Shown one piece after another: positions 1 to 9,444 of a stretch of DNA of 64,000 bases. Position 1 is the first letter of the stretch, and each line of letters starts with the position of its first letter. The stretch is from Klebsiella sp. WP3-W18-ESBL-02. Its GTDB lineage: Bacteria; Pseudomonadota; Gammaproteobacteria; Enterobacterales; Enterobacteriaceae. A program made the position numbers and the translations under genes. The stretch is taken from contig NZ_AP021972.1 of the NCBI RefSeq assembly GCF_014168815.1, positions 1 through 64,000 on the forward strand, read 5' to 3'. A model generated the notes under the pieces. It was not told the DNA's origin, searched no databases, and saw only the letters and a list, made by a program, of their open reading frames with translations.

Positions 1-208
1 CGTCACCCGCTTGCATCGGGTCTTTTCGACGTGTGCCAAAAATCACGAATTTTTAATCTTATACACAGCATCGTTCGGGCTGCATTTGCGCAGCGGCTGA
101 ATGAATCCCCGCCAGCATTCTGTTTTTCTGGTGGCAGGATCGTCAGAGGGTCGCCTACAGGCTTGCCTGAGGATGATGTGTATCGACTTTTTTCGAGTGG
201 AGTCCGCC
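1..208 (+). promoter_or_regulatory. dnaA upstream control region with a DnaA box
   Basis: This stretch precedes dnaA and holds no convincing gene. TTATACACA at 59-67 matches the DnaA-box consensus TTATNCACA. In E. coli the dnaA promoter region carries such a box and DnaA represses its own gene, so the same autoregulation is inferred here. Promoter elements were not assigned with confidence. The gene normally found divergently beyond this point (rpmH) lies outside the window. Confidence 0.6.
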
Positions 209-1606
209 GTGTCACTTTCGCTTTGGCAGCAATGTCTTGTCCGATTGCAGGATGAGTTACCAGCCACAGAATTCAGCATGTGGATCCGCCCGTTGCAGGC
301 GGAACTGAGCGATAACACGCTGGCCCTGTATGCGCCAAATCGTTTTGTGCTTGATTGGGTGAGAGATAAATACCTCAATAACATCAACGGCCTGTTGAAT
401 GATTTCTGCGGTGCGGATGCCCCGCAGCTGCGTTTTGAGGTGGGCACCAAGCCGGTAACCCAAACGCTAAGAGAAACGGCGAACGTCAGCGCCCCGGCGC
501 AAACGGCACAGGTGCACGCCCCGCGCGTTGCGCCAGCCCCGCGCGCCGGCTGGGACAACGTTCCGGCACCCGCTGAGCCTTCTTACCGATCCAACGTCAA
601 CGTTAAACATACCTTTGACAACTTCGTCGAAGGTAAATCGAACCAGCTTGCCCGCGCAGCGGCACGCCAGGTGGCGGATAACCCAGGCGGTGCCTACAAC
701 CCGCTGTTCCTGTACGGCGGTACGGGTTTAGGTAAAACGCACCTGCTGCACGCGGTGGGTAACGGCATTATCGCCCGCAAACCGAACGCCAAAGTGGTGT
801 ATATGCACTCCGAGCGCTTTGTCCAGGACATGGTAAAAGCCCTGCAAAACAATGCGATCGAAGAGTTTAAACGCTATTACCGTTCCGTTGATGCGCTGCT
901 GATCGATGACATCCAATTCTTTGCCAATAAAGAGCGTTCGCAGGAAGAGTTTTTCCACACCTTCAACGCCCTGCTGGAAGGTAATCAACAGATTATCCTC
1001 ACCTCGGATCGCTATCCGAAAGAGATCAACGGCGTTGAAGATCGTCTGAAATCCCGCTTTGGCTGGGGCCTGACGGTCGCCATCGAGCCGCCTGAGCTTG
1101 AGACCCGCGTCGCTATCCTGATGAAAAAAGCTGACGAAAACGACATTCGTCTGCCCGGTGAGGTGGCGTTCTTTATCGCCAAGCGTCTACGCTCTAACGT
1201 GCGTGAGCTGGAAGGCGCACTGAACCGCGTTATCGCCAACGCCAACTTTACCGGCCGGGCGATCACCATCGATTTCGTGCGTGAAGCGCTGCGCGATCTG
1301 CTGGCGTTGCAGGAAAAGCTGGTCACCATCGACAATATTCAGAAGACGGTGGCGGAGTATTACAAGATTAAAGTGGCGGATCTGCTCTCCAAGCGACGCT
1401 CTCGCTCGGTAGCACGTCCGCGTCAGATGGCGATGGCGTTGGCGAAAGAGCTCACCAACCACAGTCTGCCGGAGATTGGTGATGCGTTTGGTGGCCGTGA
1501 CCATACCACCGTGCTGCACGCCTGCCGTAAGATTGAGCAGCTGCGTGAAGAAAGCCACGATATCAAAGAAGATTTTTCCAATTTAATCAGAACACTGTCG
1601 TCGTGA
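209..1606 (+). CDS. dnaA: Chromosomal replication initiator protein DnaA
   Basis: DnaA is the AAA+ initiator that binds DnaA boxes in oriC and opens the origin. The 465-residue product is close to the 467 of E. coli. A GTG start at 209 is chosen because it gives the family N-terminus SLSLWQQCL and has a GAGTGGAG ribosome-binding site just upstream; the in-frame ATG at 101 would add 36 unrelated residues. The N-terminal interaction domain is followed by a Pro/Ala-rich linker (around residues 85-125), the Walker A motif GGTGLGKTH, Walker B LLIDDIQFF, and the C-terminal DNA-binding signature GRDHTTVLHACRKI. dnaN starts 4 bp after its stop, in the conserved dnaA-dnaN-recF-gyrB order. Confidence 0.98.
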   Translation: MSLSLWQQCLVRLQDELPATEFSMWIRPLQAELSDNTLALYAPNRFVLDWVRDKYLNNINGLLNDFCGADAPQLRFEVGTKPVTQTLRETANVSAPAQTAQVHAPRVAPAPRAGWDNVPAPAEPSYRSNVNVKHTFDNFVEGKSNQLARAAARQVADNPGGAYNPLFLYGGTGLGKTHLLHAVGNGIIARKPNAKVVYMHSERFVQDMVKALQNNAIEEFKRYYRSVDALLIDDIQFFANKERSQEEFFHTFNALLEGNQQIILTSDRYPKEINGVEDRLKSRFGWGLTVAIEPPELETRVAILMKKADENDIRLPGEVAFFIAKRLRSNVRELEGALNRVIANANFTGRAITIDFVREALRDLLALQEKLVTIDNIQKTVAEYYKIKVADLLSKRRSRSVARPRQMAMALAKELTNHSLPEIGDAFGGRDHTTVLHACRKIEQLREESHDIKEDFSNLIRTLSS

Positions 1607-1610
1607 TCCT

Positions 1611-2711
1611 ATGAAATTTACCGTAGAACGTGAACATTTATTAAAACCGTTACAACAGGTGAGTGGCCCGTTAGGCGGGCGTCCGACATTGCCGATTCTG
1701 GGTAACCTGCTGCTGCAGGTGGCGGACGGCACGCTGTCGCTGACCGGTACCGATTTGGAAATGGAAATGGTAGCGCGCGTGGCGCTGCTGCAGGCGCATG
1801 AACCGGGCGCGACTACCGTCCCGGCGCGTAAATTCTTCGACATCTGCCGTGGCCTGCCGGAAGGCGCGGAAATCGCCGTACAGCTGGAAGGTGACCGCAT
1901 CCTGGTGCGCTCCGGCCGTAGCCGTTTCTCGCTGTCTACGCTGCCTGCCGCCGATTTCCCGAATCTCGACGACTGGCAGAGTGACGTCGAGTTCACGCTG
2001 CCGCAGGCGACGATGAAACGTCTGATTGAAGCCACCCAGTTCTCGATGGCGCATCAGGACGTCCGTTATTACTTAAACGGCATGCTGTTTGAAACCGAAG
2101 GTGAAGAGCTGCGTACCGTCGCGACCGACGGTCACCGCCTGGCGGTGTGCTCAATGCCGGTTGGGCAGTCGCTGCCGAGCCATTCGGTGATCGTACCGCG
2201 TAAAGGCGTGATTGAACTGATGCGTATGCTCGACGGCGGCGATACGCCGCTGCGCGTGCAGATCGGCAGTAACAATATCCGCGCACACGTTGGCGACTTT
2301 ATCTTTACTTCCAAGCTGGTTGATGGTCGTTTCCCGGATTATCGCCGCGTATTGCCGAAGAACCCGGATAAACATCTGGAAGCCGGCTGCGATATTCTCA
2401 AGCAGGCGTTTGCTCGCGCGGCGATTCTCTCCAACGAGAAATTCCGCGGCGTGCGTCTGTACGTCAGCGAAAACCAGCTGAAAATTACCGCGAATAACCC
2501 GGAACAGGAAGAAGCGGAAGAGATCCTCGACGTGACCTACGGCGGTACGGAGATGGAAATCGGCTTTAACGTGAGCTATGTGCTGGATGTGCTGAACGCG
2601 CTGAAGTGCGAAAACGTCCGTATTCTGCTGACCGACTCCGTCTCCAGCGTACAAATTGAAGATGCGGCGTCTCAGAGTGCTGCATATGTTGTTATGCCAA
2701 TGAGACTGTAA
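1611..2711 (+). CDS. dnaN: DNA polymerase III beta subunit (sliding clamp)
   Basis: The beta clamp is a ring-shaped dimer that encircles DNA and tethers DNA polymerase III and other partners. The 366-residue product has the same length as E. coli DnaN, begins MKFTVEREHLLKPLQQVSGP and ends in the typical VVMPMRL, part of the hydrophobic pocket region that binds clamp ligands. The gene lies 4 bp after dnaA, and its TAA stop overlaps the recF ATG by one base (TAATG), which suggests translational coupling. Nothing unusual was seen. Confidence 0.98.
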   Translation: MKFTVEREHLLKPLQQVSGPLGGRPTLPILGNLLLQVADGTLSLTGTDLEMEMVARVALLQAHEPGATTVPARKFFDICRGLPEGAEIAVQLEGDRILVRSGRSRFSLSTLPAADFPNLDDWQSDVEFTLPQATMKRLIEATQFSMAHQDVRYYLNGMLFETEGEELRTVATDGHRLAVCSMPVGQSLPSHSVIVPRKGVIELMRMLDGGDTPLRVQIGSNNIRAHVGDFIFTSKLVDGRFPDYRRVLPKNPDKHLEAGCDILKQAFARAAILSNEKFRGVRLYVSENQLKITANNPEQEEAEEILDVTYGGTEMEIGFNVSYVLDVLNALKCENVRILLTDSVSSVQIEDAASQSAAYVVMPMRL

Positions 2712-3784
2712 TGTCGCTCTCCCGTCTGTTGATCCGCGATTTTCGCAATATCGAAAACGCGGATCTTGCCTTATCCCCCGGCTTTAACTTCCTGGTTGGT
2801 GCCAACGGCAGCGGCAAAACCAGCGTGCTGGAGGCCATCTATACGCTCGGTCACGGCCGGGCGTTTCGCAGCTTGCAGATTGGGCGCGTCATTCGCCATG
2901 AGCAGGACGCTTTCGTGCTGCACGGCCGTTTACAGGGCGCCGAGCGTGAAACGTCCATCGGTTTGACCAAAGACAAACTGGGCGACAGCAAAGTGCGTAT
3001 TGACGGCACCGACGGCCATAAGGTCGCCGAGCTGGCGCTGCTGATGCCGATGCAGCTGATTACGCCCGAGGGGTTTACTTTGCTCAACGGCGGCCCCAAA
3101 TACAGAAGAGCATTCCTTGATTGGGGATGCTTCCACAATGAAGCCGGATTCTTCACCGCCTGGAGTAATCTCAAGCGTTTGCTCAAGCAGCGCAACGCCG
3201 CGCTACGCCAGGTGAGCCGCTACGCGCAGCTGCGGCCGTGGGATCAGGAACTTATCCCGCTAGCCGAGCAAATCAGCCGCTGGCGGGCGGAATACAGTAC
3301 CGGTATCGCTGAGGATATGGCTGATACCTGTAAACAATTTCTCCCGGAATTCTCTCTCACCTTCTCCTTCCAGCGCGGCTGGGAGAAAGAAACCGATTAT
3401 GCAGAGGTGCTGGAGAGAAATTTCGAGCGCGACCGTATGCTGACCTACACGGCACACGGCCCGCACAAGGCGGACTTCCGCATTCGCGCCGACGGCGCGC
3501 CGGTGGAAGACACCTTATCGCGCGGGCAGCTAAAGCTGCTGATGTGCGCGTTACGCCTGGCGCAGGGTGAGTTTCTGACCCGCGAAAGCGGCAGACGCTG
3601 CCTGTACCTGATAGATGATTTTGCCTCGGAGCTTGATGACGCGCGGCGCGGCCTGCTGGCCAGTCGTTTAAAAGCCACGCAGTCACAGGTTTTCGTCAGC
3701 GCGATTAGCGCTGAACACGTTCTGGACATGTCCGATGAAAATTCGAAGATGTTTACCGTGGAAAAGGGTAAAATAACGGATTAA
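2711..3784 (+). CDS. recF: DNA replication and repair protein RecF
   Basis: RecF is an SMC-like ATPase that, with RecO and RecR, loads RecA at single-strand gaps. The 357-residue product equals the E. coli length. The Walker A motif GANGSGKTS lies near residue 31, the ABC-type signature LSRGQLKLL near residue 270 and the Walker B segment YLIDDFASELD near residue 300. The start overlaps the dnaN stop by one base. gyrB follows after 28 bp. This is standard core-genome content. Confidence 0.98.
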   Translation: MSLSRLLIRDFRNIENADLALSPGFNFLVGANGSGKTSVLEAIYTLGHGRAFRSLQIGRVIRHEQDAFVLHGRLQGAERETSIGLTKDKLGDSKVRIDGTDGHKVAELALLMPMQLITPEGFTLLNGGPKYRRAFLDWGCFHNEAGFFTAWSNLKRLLKQRNAALRQVSRYAQLRPWDQELIPLAEQISRWRAEYSTGIAEDMADTCKQFLPEFSLTFSFQRGWEKETDYAEVLERNFERDRMLTYTAHGPHKADFRIRADGAPVEDTLSRGQLKLLMCALRLAQGEFLTRESGRRCLYLIDDFASELDDARRGLLASRLKATQSQVFVSAISAEHVLDMSDENSKMFTVEKGKITD

Positions 3785-3812
3785 CCCAAGATTAAATGAG
3801 CGAGAAACGTTG

Positions 3813-6227
3813 ATGTCGAATTCTTATGACTCCTCCAGTATCAAAGTCCTGAAAGGGCTGGATGCGGTGCGTAAGCGCCCGGGTATGTATATCGGCGACA
3901 CGGATGACGGCACCGGTCTGCACCACATGGTATTTGAGGTTGTGGATAACGCTATCGACGAAGCGCTCGCTGGTTACTGCAAAGATATCGTTGTCACCAT
4001 CCACAGCGACAACTCCGTCTCCGTACAGGATGATGGCCGCGGCATCCCAACCGGTATTCACCCGGAAGAGGGCGTCTCTGCGGCGGAAGTTATCATGACC
4101 GTCCTGCACGCCGGCGGTAAATTCGATGATAACTCCTATAAAGTGTCCGGCGGTCTGCACGGCGTAGGCGTCTCCGTAGTTAACGCCCTGTCGCAGAAAC
4201 TGGAGCTGGTTATCCAGCGCGATAACAAAATTCATCGTCAGATCTACGCTCACGGCGTGCCGCAGGCGCCGCTGGCCGTCACCGGTGATACCGACAAAAC
4301 CGGGACGATGGTGCGTTTCTGGCCGAGCTATGAAACCTTCACCAACGTCACTGAATTTGAATACGACATTCTGGCAAAACGTCTGCGCGAGCTGTCATTC
4401 CTGAACTCCGGCGTCTCTATCCGCCTGAAAGACAAGCGCGACGGCAAAGAAGACCATTTCCACTACGAAGGCGGCATCAAGGCGTTTGTTGAGTATCTCA
4501 ACAAGAACAAAACGCCGATCCACCCGAATATCTTCTACTTCTCCACCGAAAAAGACGGTATCGGCGTTGAAGTGGCGCTGCAGTGGAACGATGGCTTCCA
4601 GGAAAACATCTACTGCTTCACCAACAACATTCCGCAGCGCGATGGCGGTACCCACCTGGCGGGCTTCCGTGCGGCGATGACCCGTACCCTGAACGCCTAC
4701 ATGGACAAAGAAGGCTACAGCAAAAAAGCCAAAGTCAGTGCCACCGGTGACGATGCCCGTGAAGGTCTGATTGCTGTAGTGTCCGTGAAGGTGCCGGATC
4801 CGAAATTCTCCTCCCAGACCAAAGACAAGCTGGTCTCTTCTGAGGTGAAATCAGCGGTTGAACAGCAGATGAACGAACTGCTGGCCGAGTACCTGCTGGA
4901 AAACCCGTCCGACGCGAAAATCGTCGTCGGCAAGATTATCGACGCGGCGCGTGCGCGTGAAGCGGCACGTAAAGCCCGTGAAATGACCCGCCGTAAAGGC
5001 GCGCTGGACTTAGCAGGCCTGCCGGGCAAACTGGCCGACTGCCAGGAACGCGACCCGGCGCTGTCCGAACTGTACCTGGTGGAAGGGGACTCCGCGGGCG
5101 GCTCTGCGAAGCAGGGGCGTAACCGTAAGAACCAGGCGATTCTGCCGCTGAAGGGTAAAATCCTCAACGTTGAGAAAGCGCGCTTCGACAAGATGCTCTC
5201 TTCTCAGGAAGTCGCAACGCTGATTACCGCGCTGGGCTGCGGTATCGGTCGTGACGAGTACAACCCGGACAAACTGCGTTATCACAGCATCATCATCATG
5301 ACCGATGCGGACGTCGACGGCTCGCACATCCGTACGCTGCTGTTGACCTTCTTCTACCGTCAGATGCCGGAAATCGTTGAACGTGGCCATGTCTATATTG
5401 CTCAGCCGCCGCTGTACAAAGTGAAAAAAGGCAAGCAGGAACAGTACATTAAAGACGACGAAGCGATGGACCAGTATCAGATCTCCATCGCCCTCGACGG
5501 CGCGACCCTGCACACCAACGCCAGTGCTCCGGCCCTGGCTGGCGAACCGCTGGAACGCCTGGTGGCCGAGTTCAACGGCACGCAGAAAATGATTAACCGC
5601 ATGGAGCGTCGCTTCCCGAAAGCGCTGCTGAAAGAACTCATCTATCAGCCAACGCTGGTGGAAGCGGACCTGTCCGACGAGCAGAAAGTCACTCGCTGGG
5701 TGAACGCGCTGGTGACCGAGCTGAACGAAAAAGAGCAGCACGGCAGCCAGTGGAAGTTTGATATTCAGCACAATGCTGAACAACAGCATTTCGAGCCGAT
5801 TATTCGCGTGCGTACCCACGGCGTGGATACCGACTATGTGCTGGACAGCGAGTTCGTTAACGGTGGCGAATACCGTCGTATCTTCACGCTGGGCGAGAAG
5901 CTGCGTGGCCTGGTGGAAGAAGACGCGTTCATCGAACGTGGCGAACGCCGTCAGCCGGTGACCAGCTTCGAGCAGGCGCTGGATTGGCTGGTGAAAGAGT
6001 CCCGTCGTGGTCTCGCGATTCAGCGTTATAAAGGTCTGGGCGAGATGAACCCGGATCAGCTGTGGGAAACCACCATGGACCCGGACAGCCGCCGCATGCT
6101 GCGCGTGACCGTGAAGGATGCGATTGCTGCCGACCAGCTGTTCACCACGCTGATGGGCGACGCCGTTGAACCGCGTCGTGCGTTTATCGAAGAGAACGCC
6201 CTGAAAGCGGCGAACATCGATATCTAA
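3813..6227 (+). CDS. gyrB: DNA gyrase subunit B
   Basis: GyrB is the ATPase subunit of the A2B2 topoisomerase II that introduces negative supercoils. The ATG at 3813 gives an 804-residue protein starting MSNSYDSSSIKVLKGLDAVR, identical in length to E. coli; the TTG one codon earlier was not used. The GHKL ATPase domain shows VVDNAIDEAL, DDGRGIPTG and GGLHGVG. The TOPRIM region shows VEGDSAGGSAKQGR and MTDADVDGSHI, and the C-terminus carries QRYKGLGEMNP. Residues in the quinolone/novobiocin regions look wild type (EGDSAGG, PLKGKILN). The gene ends in front of a strong intrinsic terminator. Confidence 0.98.
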   Translation: MSNSYDSSSIKVLKGLDAVRKRPGMYIGDTDDGTGLHHMVFEVVDNAIDEALAGYCKDIVVTIHSDNSVSVQDDGRGIPTGIHPEEGVSAAEVIMTVLHAGGKFDDNSYKVSGGLHGVGVSVVNALSQKLELVIQRDNKIHRQIYAHGVPQAPLAVTGDTDKTGTMVRFWPSYETFTNVTEFEYDILAKRLRELSFLNSGVSIRLKDKRDGKEDHFHYEGGIKAFVEYLNKNKTPIHPNIFYFSTEKDGIGVEVALQWNDGFQENIYCFTNNIPQRDGGTHLAGFRAAMTRTLNAYMDKEGYSKKAKVSATGDDAREGLIAVVSVKVPDPKFSSQTKDKLVSSEVKSAVEQQMNELLAEYLLENPSDAKIVVGKIIDAARAREAARKAREMTRRKGALDLAGLPGKLADCQERDPALSELYLVEGDSAGGSAKQGRNRKNQAILPLKGKILNVEKARFDKMLSSQEVATLITALGCGIGRDEYNPDKLRYHSIIIMTDADVDGSHIRTLLLTFFYRQMPEIVERGHVYIAQPPLYKVKKGKQEQYIKDDEAMDQYQISIALDGATLHTNASAPALAGEPLERLVAEFNGTQKMINRMERRFPKALLKELIYQPTLVEADLSDEQKVTRWVNALVTELNEKEQHGSQWKFDIQHNAEQQHFEPIIRVRTHGVDTDYVLDSEFVNGGEYRRIFTLGEKLRGLVEEDAFIERGERRQPVTSFEQALDWLVKESRRGLAIQRYKGLGEMNPDQLWETTMDPDSRRMLRVTVKDAIAADQLFTTLMGDAVEPRRAFIEENALKAANIDI

Positions 6228-6246
6228 TCACCTTATGTATGTTGCA

Positions 6247-6279
6247 AACGGGCGGACCGATCTCCGCCCGTTTTTTTTT
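6247..6279 (+). terminator. Rho-independent terminator after gyrB
   Basis: A perfect 10-bp stem (AACGGGCGGA at 6247-6256 with TCCGCCCGTT at 6263-6272) encloses a 6-nt loop and runs into nine consecutive Ts (6271-6279). It separates gyrB from the convergent FAD oxidoreductase gene. Confidence 0.93.
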
Positions 6280-6281
6280 GC

Positions 6282-7529
6282 CTAATAAAACGTGACGCCC
6301 TGTTCTTTCATATGCTGATGCAGTTGCTTTGGTGGAATATTACCGACCGGACACTCTGTCTCCACCGCCAGTGCGGCGGCCACCCCAGCGGCTTGCCCCA
6401 GAGCAAAACAGGTAGGCATAACGCGGGCGGAAGAGAGTGCAACATGGCTTGCCGAGAGGATTCTTCCCGCGACCAGCAGCCGGTCGACGCCTTGTGGCAC
6501 GAGGCAGCGATAGGGAATATCGTAACCATTGATTTTTCGTTCATCACAGACCTTTTCTCCCTGCGGGCTGTGAATATCAATCTCATAATTCGTTTGCGCC
6601 ACCACGTCGGGAAAGCGGCGAGCATGCAGCAGGTCGTCCTCGGTAAGGGTGTAGCGCCCGCAAATACGGTGACTTTCGCGAACGCCGGTTTCAGCGGCAA
6701 TATGGGAAAGAATATAGTTTTCGAAGCCGTTACGCTGGAGATAGTTAGCGACGGAGAAGACTTGTTTTATCCCTTCGGTTTCAGCATAGCTACTGTCGGC
6801 AATGGTGGCGCCGTTGCCCTTGATCCGGGTCATATTGACGATGAGCGTACCGTCGGGTTGGAGCTCCCACAGCAGACGTCGCCCCTGCGGTAGATCGGCA
6901 ACTGTTTCATAGTGGTAGCAACCTTCTGGTAATATCTGCTGCACCGGTTGACCGGTATTTTGCATCTGAAACATCAGCGTCATGGGCTGAGTCAGACCAT
7001 CGGATACTCTTCCCGTTTCATAAGGTACACCGGCAGAAATAGCCAGCTCCGCATTACCGGTGCAGTCGATAAACTGAGAACCTTGAATCACTTTCACACC
7101 TTCGCGTGTTTTGACCACGACGGCGGTCACTGCGCCATGGCTCACAATCGGCGTAATGAAATCGGTATGTAGCATGAGCTGGATATTTTCGCTTTCTACC
7201 ATGCGATGAAGATGGTAACGCAGCAGCAGCGGGTTAAACTGAATTTTGAGTTTCTCCGGCTGGGTGTGTTGTGCCAGAAAATCGGGTCGTATGGCGGCGA
7301 TAATCTCTTTATAGATCCCCGTCAGGTTGCCAACGGTCATAAAAATACTCACGTTGCCAAGTGTTGCCATACCGCCGAGCTGCCCTGAACGTTCAATCAG
7401 GATGACGCGCGCGTGACTGCGCGCCGCCGCAATCGCTGCAGCGACCCCGGCTGGCCCTCCCCCCACAACCACAACATCTGCTGTCGCATAAACGGGGGCC
7501 TGAAGCGCTATTTGCATCATTTCATTCAT
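6282..7529 (-). CDS. FAD-dependent oxidoreductase of unknown substrate
   Basis: The 415-residue product resembles the FAD_oxidored family (BaiN/glucose-inhibited-division-like flavoproteins). A Rossmann dinucleotide-binding motif VVVVGGGPAGVAAA lies at the N-terminus, followed by LIERSGQLGGMATLG, and a second FAD-contact segment DRLLVAGRILSASHVA lies near the C-terminus, as in the family. The start at 7529 is chosen because a GGAG site precedes it by about 9 bases; an upstream in-frame start would extend back into the PTS gene. It begins 7 bp after the PTS gene stop, so the two are probably co-translated. A role in oxidising the sugar brought in by that PTS is inferred from position only. The true reaction is unknown. 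Confidence 0.8.
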   Translation of the reverse strand: MNEMMQIALQAPVYATADVVVVGGGPAGVAAAIAAARSHARVILIERSGQLGGMATLGNVSIFMTVGNLTGIYKEIIAAIRPDFLAQHTQPEKLKIQFNPLLLRYHLHRMVESENIQLMLHTDFITPIVSHGAVTAVVVKTREGVKVIQGSQFIDCTGNAELAISAGVPYETGRVSDGLTQPMTLMFQMQNTGQPVQQILPEGCYHYETVADLPQGRRLLWELQPDGTLIVNMTRIKGNGATIADSSYAETEGIKQVFSVANYLQRNGFENYILSHIAAETGVRESHRICGRYTLTEDDLLHARRFPDVVAQTNYEIDIHSPQGEKVCDERKINGYDIPYRCLVPQGVDRLLVAGRILSASHVALSSARVMPTCFALGQAAGVAAALAVETECPVGNIPPKQLHQHMKEQGVTFY

Positions 7530-7536
7530 TTTTTGC

Positions 7537-9171
7537 TTACTCCACTGATTCAACGGCGCGATCGAAAGCGTCACGATATTCCCCAACGCGCATGCCAAAA
7601 ATAATATGGTATTCATCGGGGGCGGGTTGGGTGACGCCTAAGGCATCACTAATGGTCTTCATTCCGGCGGCATCAACGTGCTGCGGTGCATTAATCTTTA
7701 TTCGCAGACGTGAGATACAATTATTGATTTCTTTAATATTCGCTTTGCCACCGAGTTTGCGAAGGATTTCTGCGGCAACGTCATCCGTTGATTTATTTTG
7801 CCGCAGCAGTCTGGACGAGAGAATTTCTGCCGCTTTAGTCTCATCGTTATCGGCAGTGCCTTCCCGGCCTGGGGTCAGAACGTTAAATTTTTCGATATAC
7901 CATTTAAAGGTGATGAGGTAGATAAAGAACAGGGCAATACCTAATAAAACAATCGGTATCCACGTTGATTTGTGCCCCTGTAAAATACCGTTAAATAATA
8001 TTTCAATCAGCGTGCTGCCGCCGAGATAAGAGGCATGGGTTGCGTCAAGAATGGCAAACGATAGGCCCTGAAGGGTGCAATCAATTAAAAATAGCGGCGG
8101 GGCAAGAAACAGATACATAAAGGTGAACGGTTCCACCACGCCCGCAAACATCGCCGCCACGGCGGCAGAGATTAAGACTGTTTTTACGCGATCGCGGTCT
8201 TTGGCCGCCAGATAAATACCCAGCAACGCGCCGGGAATACCAAAGACTTTGCCCGGCGTATCTCCCTGGCCCAACCACAACCGCGTAATCTGGTGAATAT
8301 TGTCATTAAAGTCTGGCGTTGCCAGCGCCGCCATGGTGATGGCCTTTGTACCCACATAGGTCTGCCCGCTAATTTCTAACGTACCGCCGACCTGCGTGTA
8401 ATGCACCAGAGAGTACCAGACGTGCTGTAGCCCGGTTGGTAGCAGCAGTTTCTCAATAAATCCGAACATAAATGAACCGAATATACCGGCTTTTGCCAGC
8501 GCCGACGCCGCATAGTAAAGCCCGCCGCCGATCCACGGCCAGATAAAGGGAACGATTAATCCAATGGTCAGGCCGGCAAGGCCGCTAAGGATCGGCGGAA
8601 GATGCCGGCCCTGGTAAAAACCGAAAATCAGCGGTAGTTTACGGGCGCTATTACGGTTGGTGATAACGGCCGATAGCGCACCGATAATGATGCCGCCCAG
8701 TACACCGGTATCAACGGTCTGAATGCCAAGCACCACGTTCTGCATCGCCTGGCGCATCGCAAGCGTCTGGGAAATTGCCAGAACGTTGCTTTGCGCGTTA
8801 ATGCCGACGTCGGGTTTCAGCAGCATGCCTGAGGCGCTCAGCATCAAACCGGAAAAGACGAGCATAAAAATGTAGGCAATAAGTGCCGACAGCGCTGCCG
8901 TTTCTTTTTTACCTTTTTCTGCCATTCCGATAGCAATCGCCAGACAAAAAATAAGCGGCATATAAGCAATAATCACCATGCCTGTTTGGGTGAGTAAATT
9001 CGCCAGAAATGCGACAGGAGTGGACTGCAGTGCCGGAATATCGTTGATAAAATGTGGGTTTTTTAGCACGGCGCCAATCGAAAGGAGTAAAGCAAAACAG
9101 CTCATCACTGCGACGGCAGGAATAAACGAGCGGCCAAGAGAAGAGAAGTAATCCTGTATTTTAGCTCTCAT
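7537..9171 (-). CDS. PTS permease EIICB of the glucose/maltose superfamily
   Basis: This 544-residue inner-membrane protein imports and phosphorylates a sugar. The N-terminal EIIC domain has about ten hydrophobic segments and the family motifs IPAVAVMSCFALLLSIG, LLPTGLQHVWY and VEPFTFMYLF. A linker around residues 420-450 leads to the EIIB domain, whose phosphorylated cysteine is C485 in INNCISRLRI. There is no EIIA domain, so phosphoryl transfer from the chromosomal EIIA-Glc (Crr) is inferred. The specificity is unknown; the protein is similar in layout to MalX, GlvC and AglA. It is the first gene of a two-gene operon with the FAD oxidoreductase. The operon is absent between gyrB and yidB in E. 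coli, so it is an accessory insertion. Confidence 0.9.
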   Translation of the reverse strand: MRAKIQDYFSSLGRSFIPAVAVMSCFALLLSIGAVLKNPHFINDIPALQSTPVAFLANLLTQTGMVIIAYMPLIFCLAIAIGMAEKGKKETAALSALIAYIFMLVFSGLMLSASGMLLKPDVGINAQSNVLAISQTLAMRQAMQNVVLGIQTVDTGVLGGIIIGALSAVITNRNSARKLPLIFGFYQGRHLPPILSGLAGLTIGLIVPFIWPWIGGGLYYAASALAKAGIFGSFMFGFIEKLLLPTGLQHVWYSLVHYTQVGGTLEISGQTYVGTKAITMAALATPDFNDNIHQITRLWLGQGDTPGKVFGIPGALLGIYLAAKDRDRVKTVLISAAVAAMFAGVVEPFTFMYLFLAPPLFLIDCTLQGLSFAILDATHASYLGGSTLIEILFNGILQGHKSTWIPIVLLGIALFFIYLITFKWYIEKFNVLTPGREGTADNDETKAAEILSSRLLRQNKSTDDVAAEILRKLGGKANIKEINNCISRLRIKINAPQHVDAAGMKTISDALGVTQPAPDEYHIIFGMRVGEYRDAFDRAVESVE

Positions 9172-9444
9172 GAATATATCCGTTATTAAAATTATGAATA
9201 TTAATTGTGGTAATTATATTTATCTCTTATGTATTCTTTTCGTGAGTTTTGCGCAGGTGCTAATATTATTAGTGGAGAATAACAGCATCGGTTTAAATAC
9301 AAATGGGAACGTTCCCCTTTTTCGTTCGTGATCACAATTTATATCGAATGGTTGAACCGCCATCGAAACCGCTGTAGAGCGGTATTCCTGCGGCGCATCT
9401 ATACTTCAAACAGCGTTATGATTGATTGCTATGAGGAGTGAAAA
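9172..9444. promoter_or_regulatory. AT-rich divergent promoter region between the PTS operon and yidB
   Basis: This 273-bp region separates the leftward PTS/FAD operon from rightward yidB. It is much richer in A and T than its neighbours. It holds the palindrome GGGAACGTTCCC at 9305-9316 (listed separately) and an 8-bp palindrome GTGATCAC shortly after it. No gene is visible. Exact promoters were not assigned. Confidence 0.5.
9305..9316. promoter_or_regulatory. Palindromic operator candidate GGGAACGTTCCC
   Basis: A perfect 12-bp palindrome centred on CG, the symmetry typical of LacI-family operators, lies 134 bp upstream of the PTS gene start and 129 bp upstream of yidB. No LacI-type gene sits next to the operon, so the regulator would be encoded elsewhere. 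The operator role is an inference. Confidence 0.4.

Noticed and set aside
101..208. N-terminal extension of DnaA from an ATG at 101
   Set aside because: The 36 extra residues have no counterpart in the family and run through the DnaA-box region; the GTG at 209 has a good ribosome-binding site and gives the known N-terminus.
5010..5819. 269-codon reading frame antisense to gyrB
   Set aside because: It mirrors the codon pattern of gyrB, has no recognisable protein features and no ribosome-binding site.
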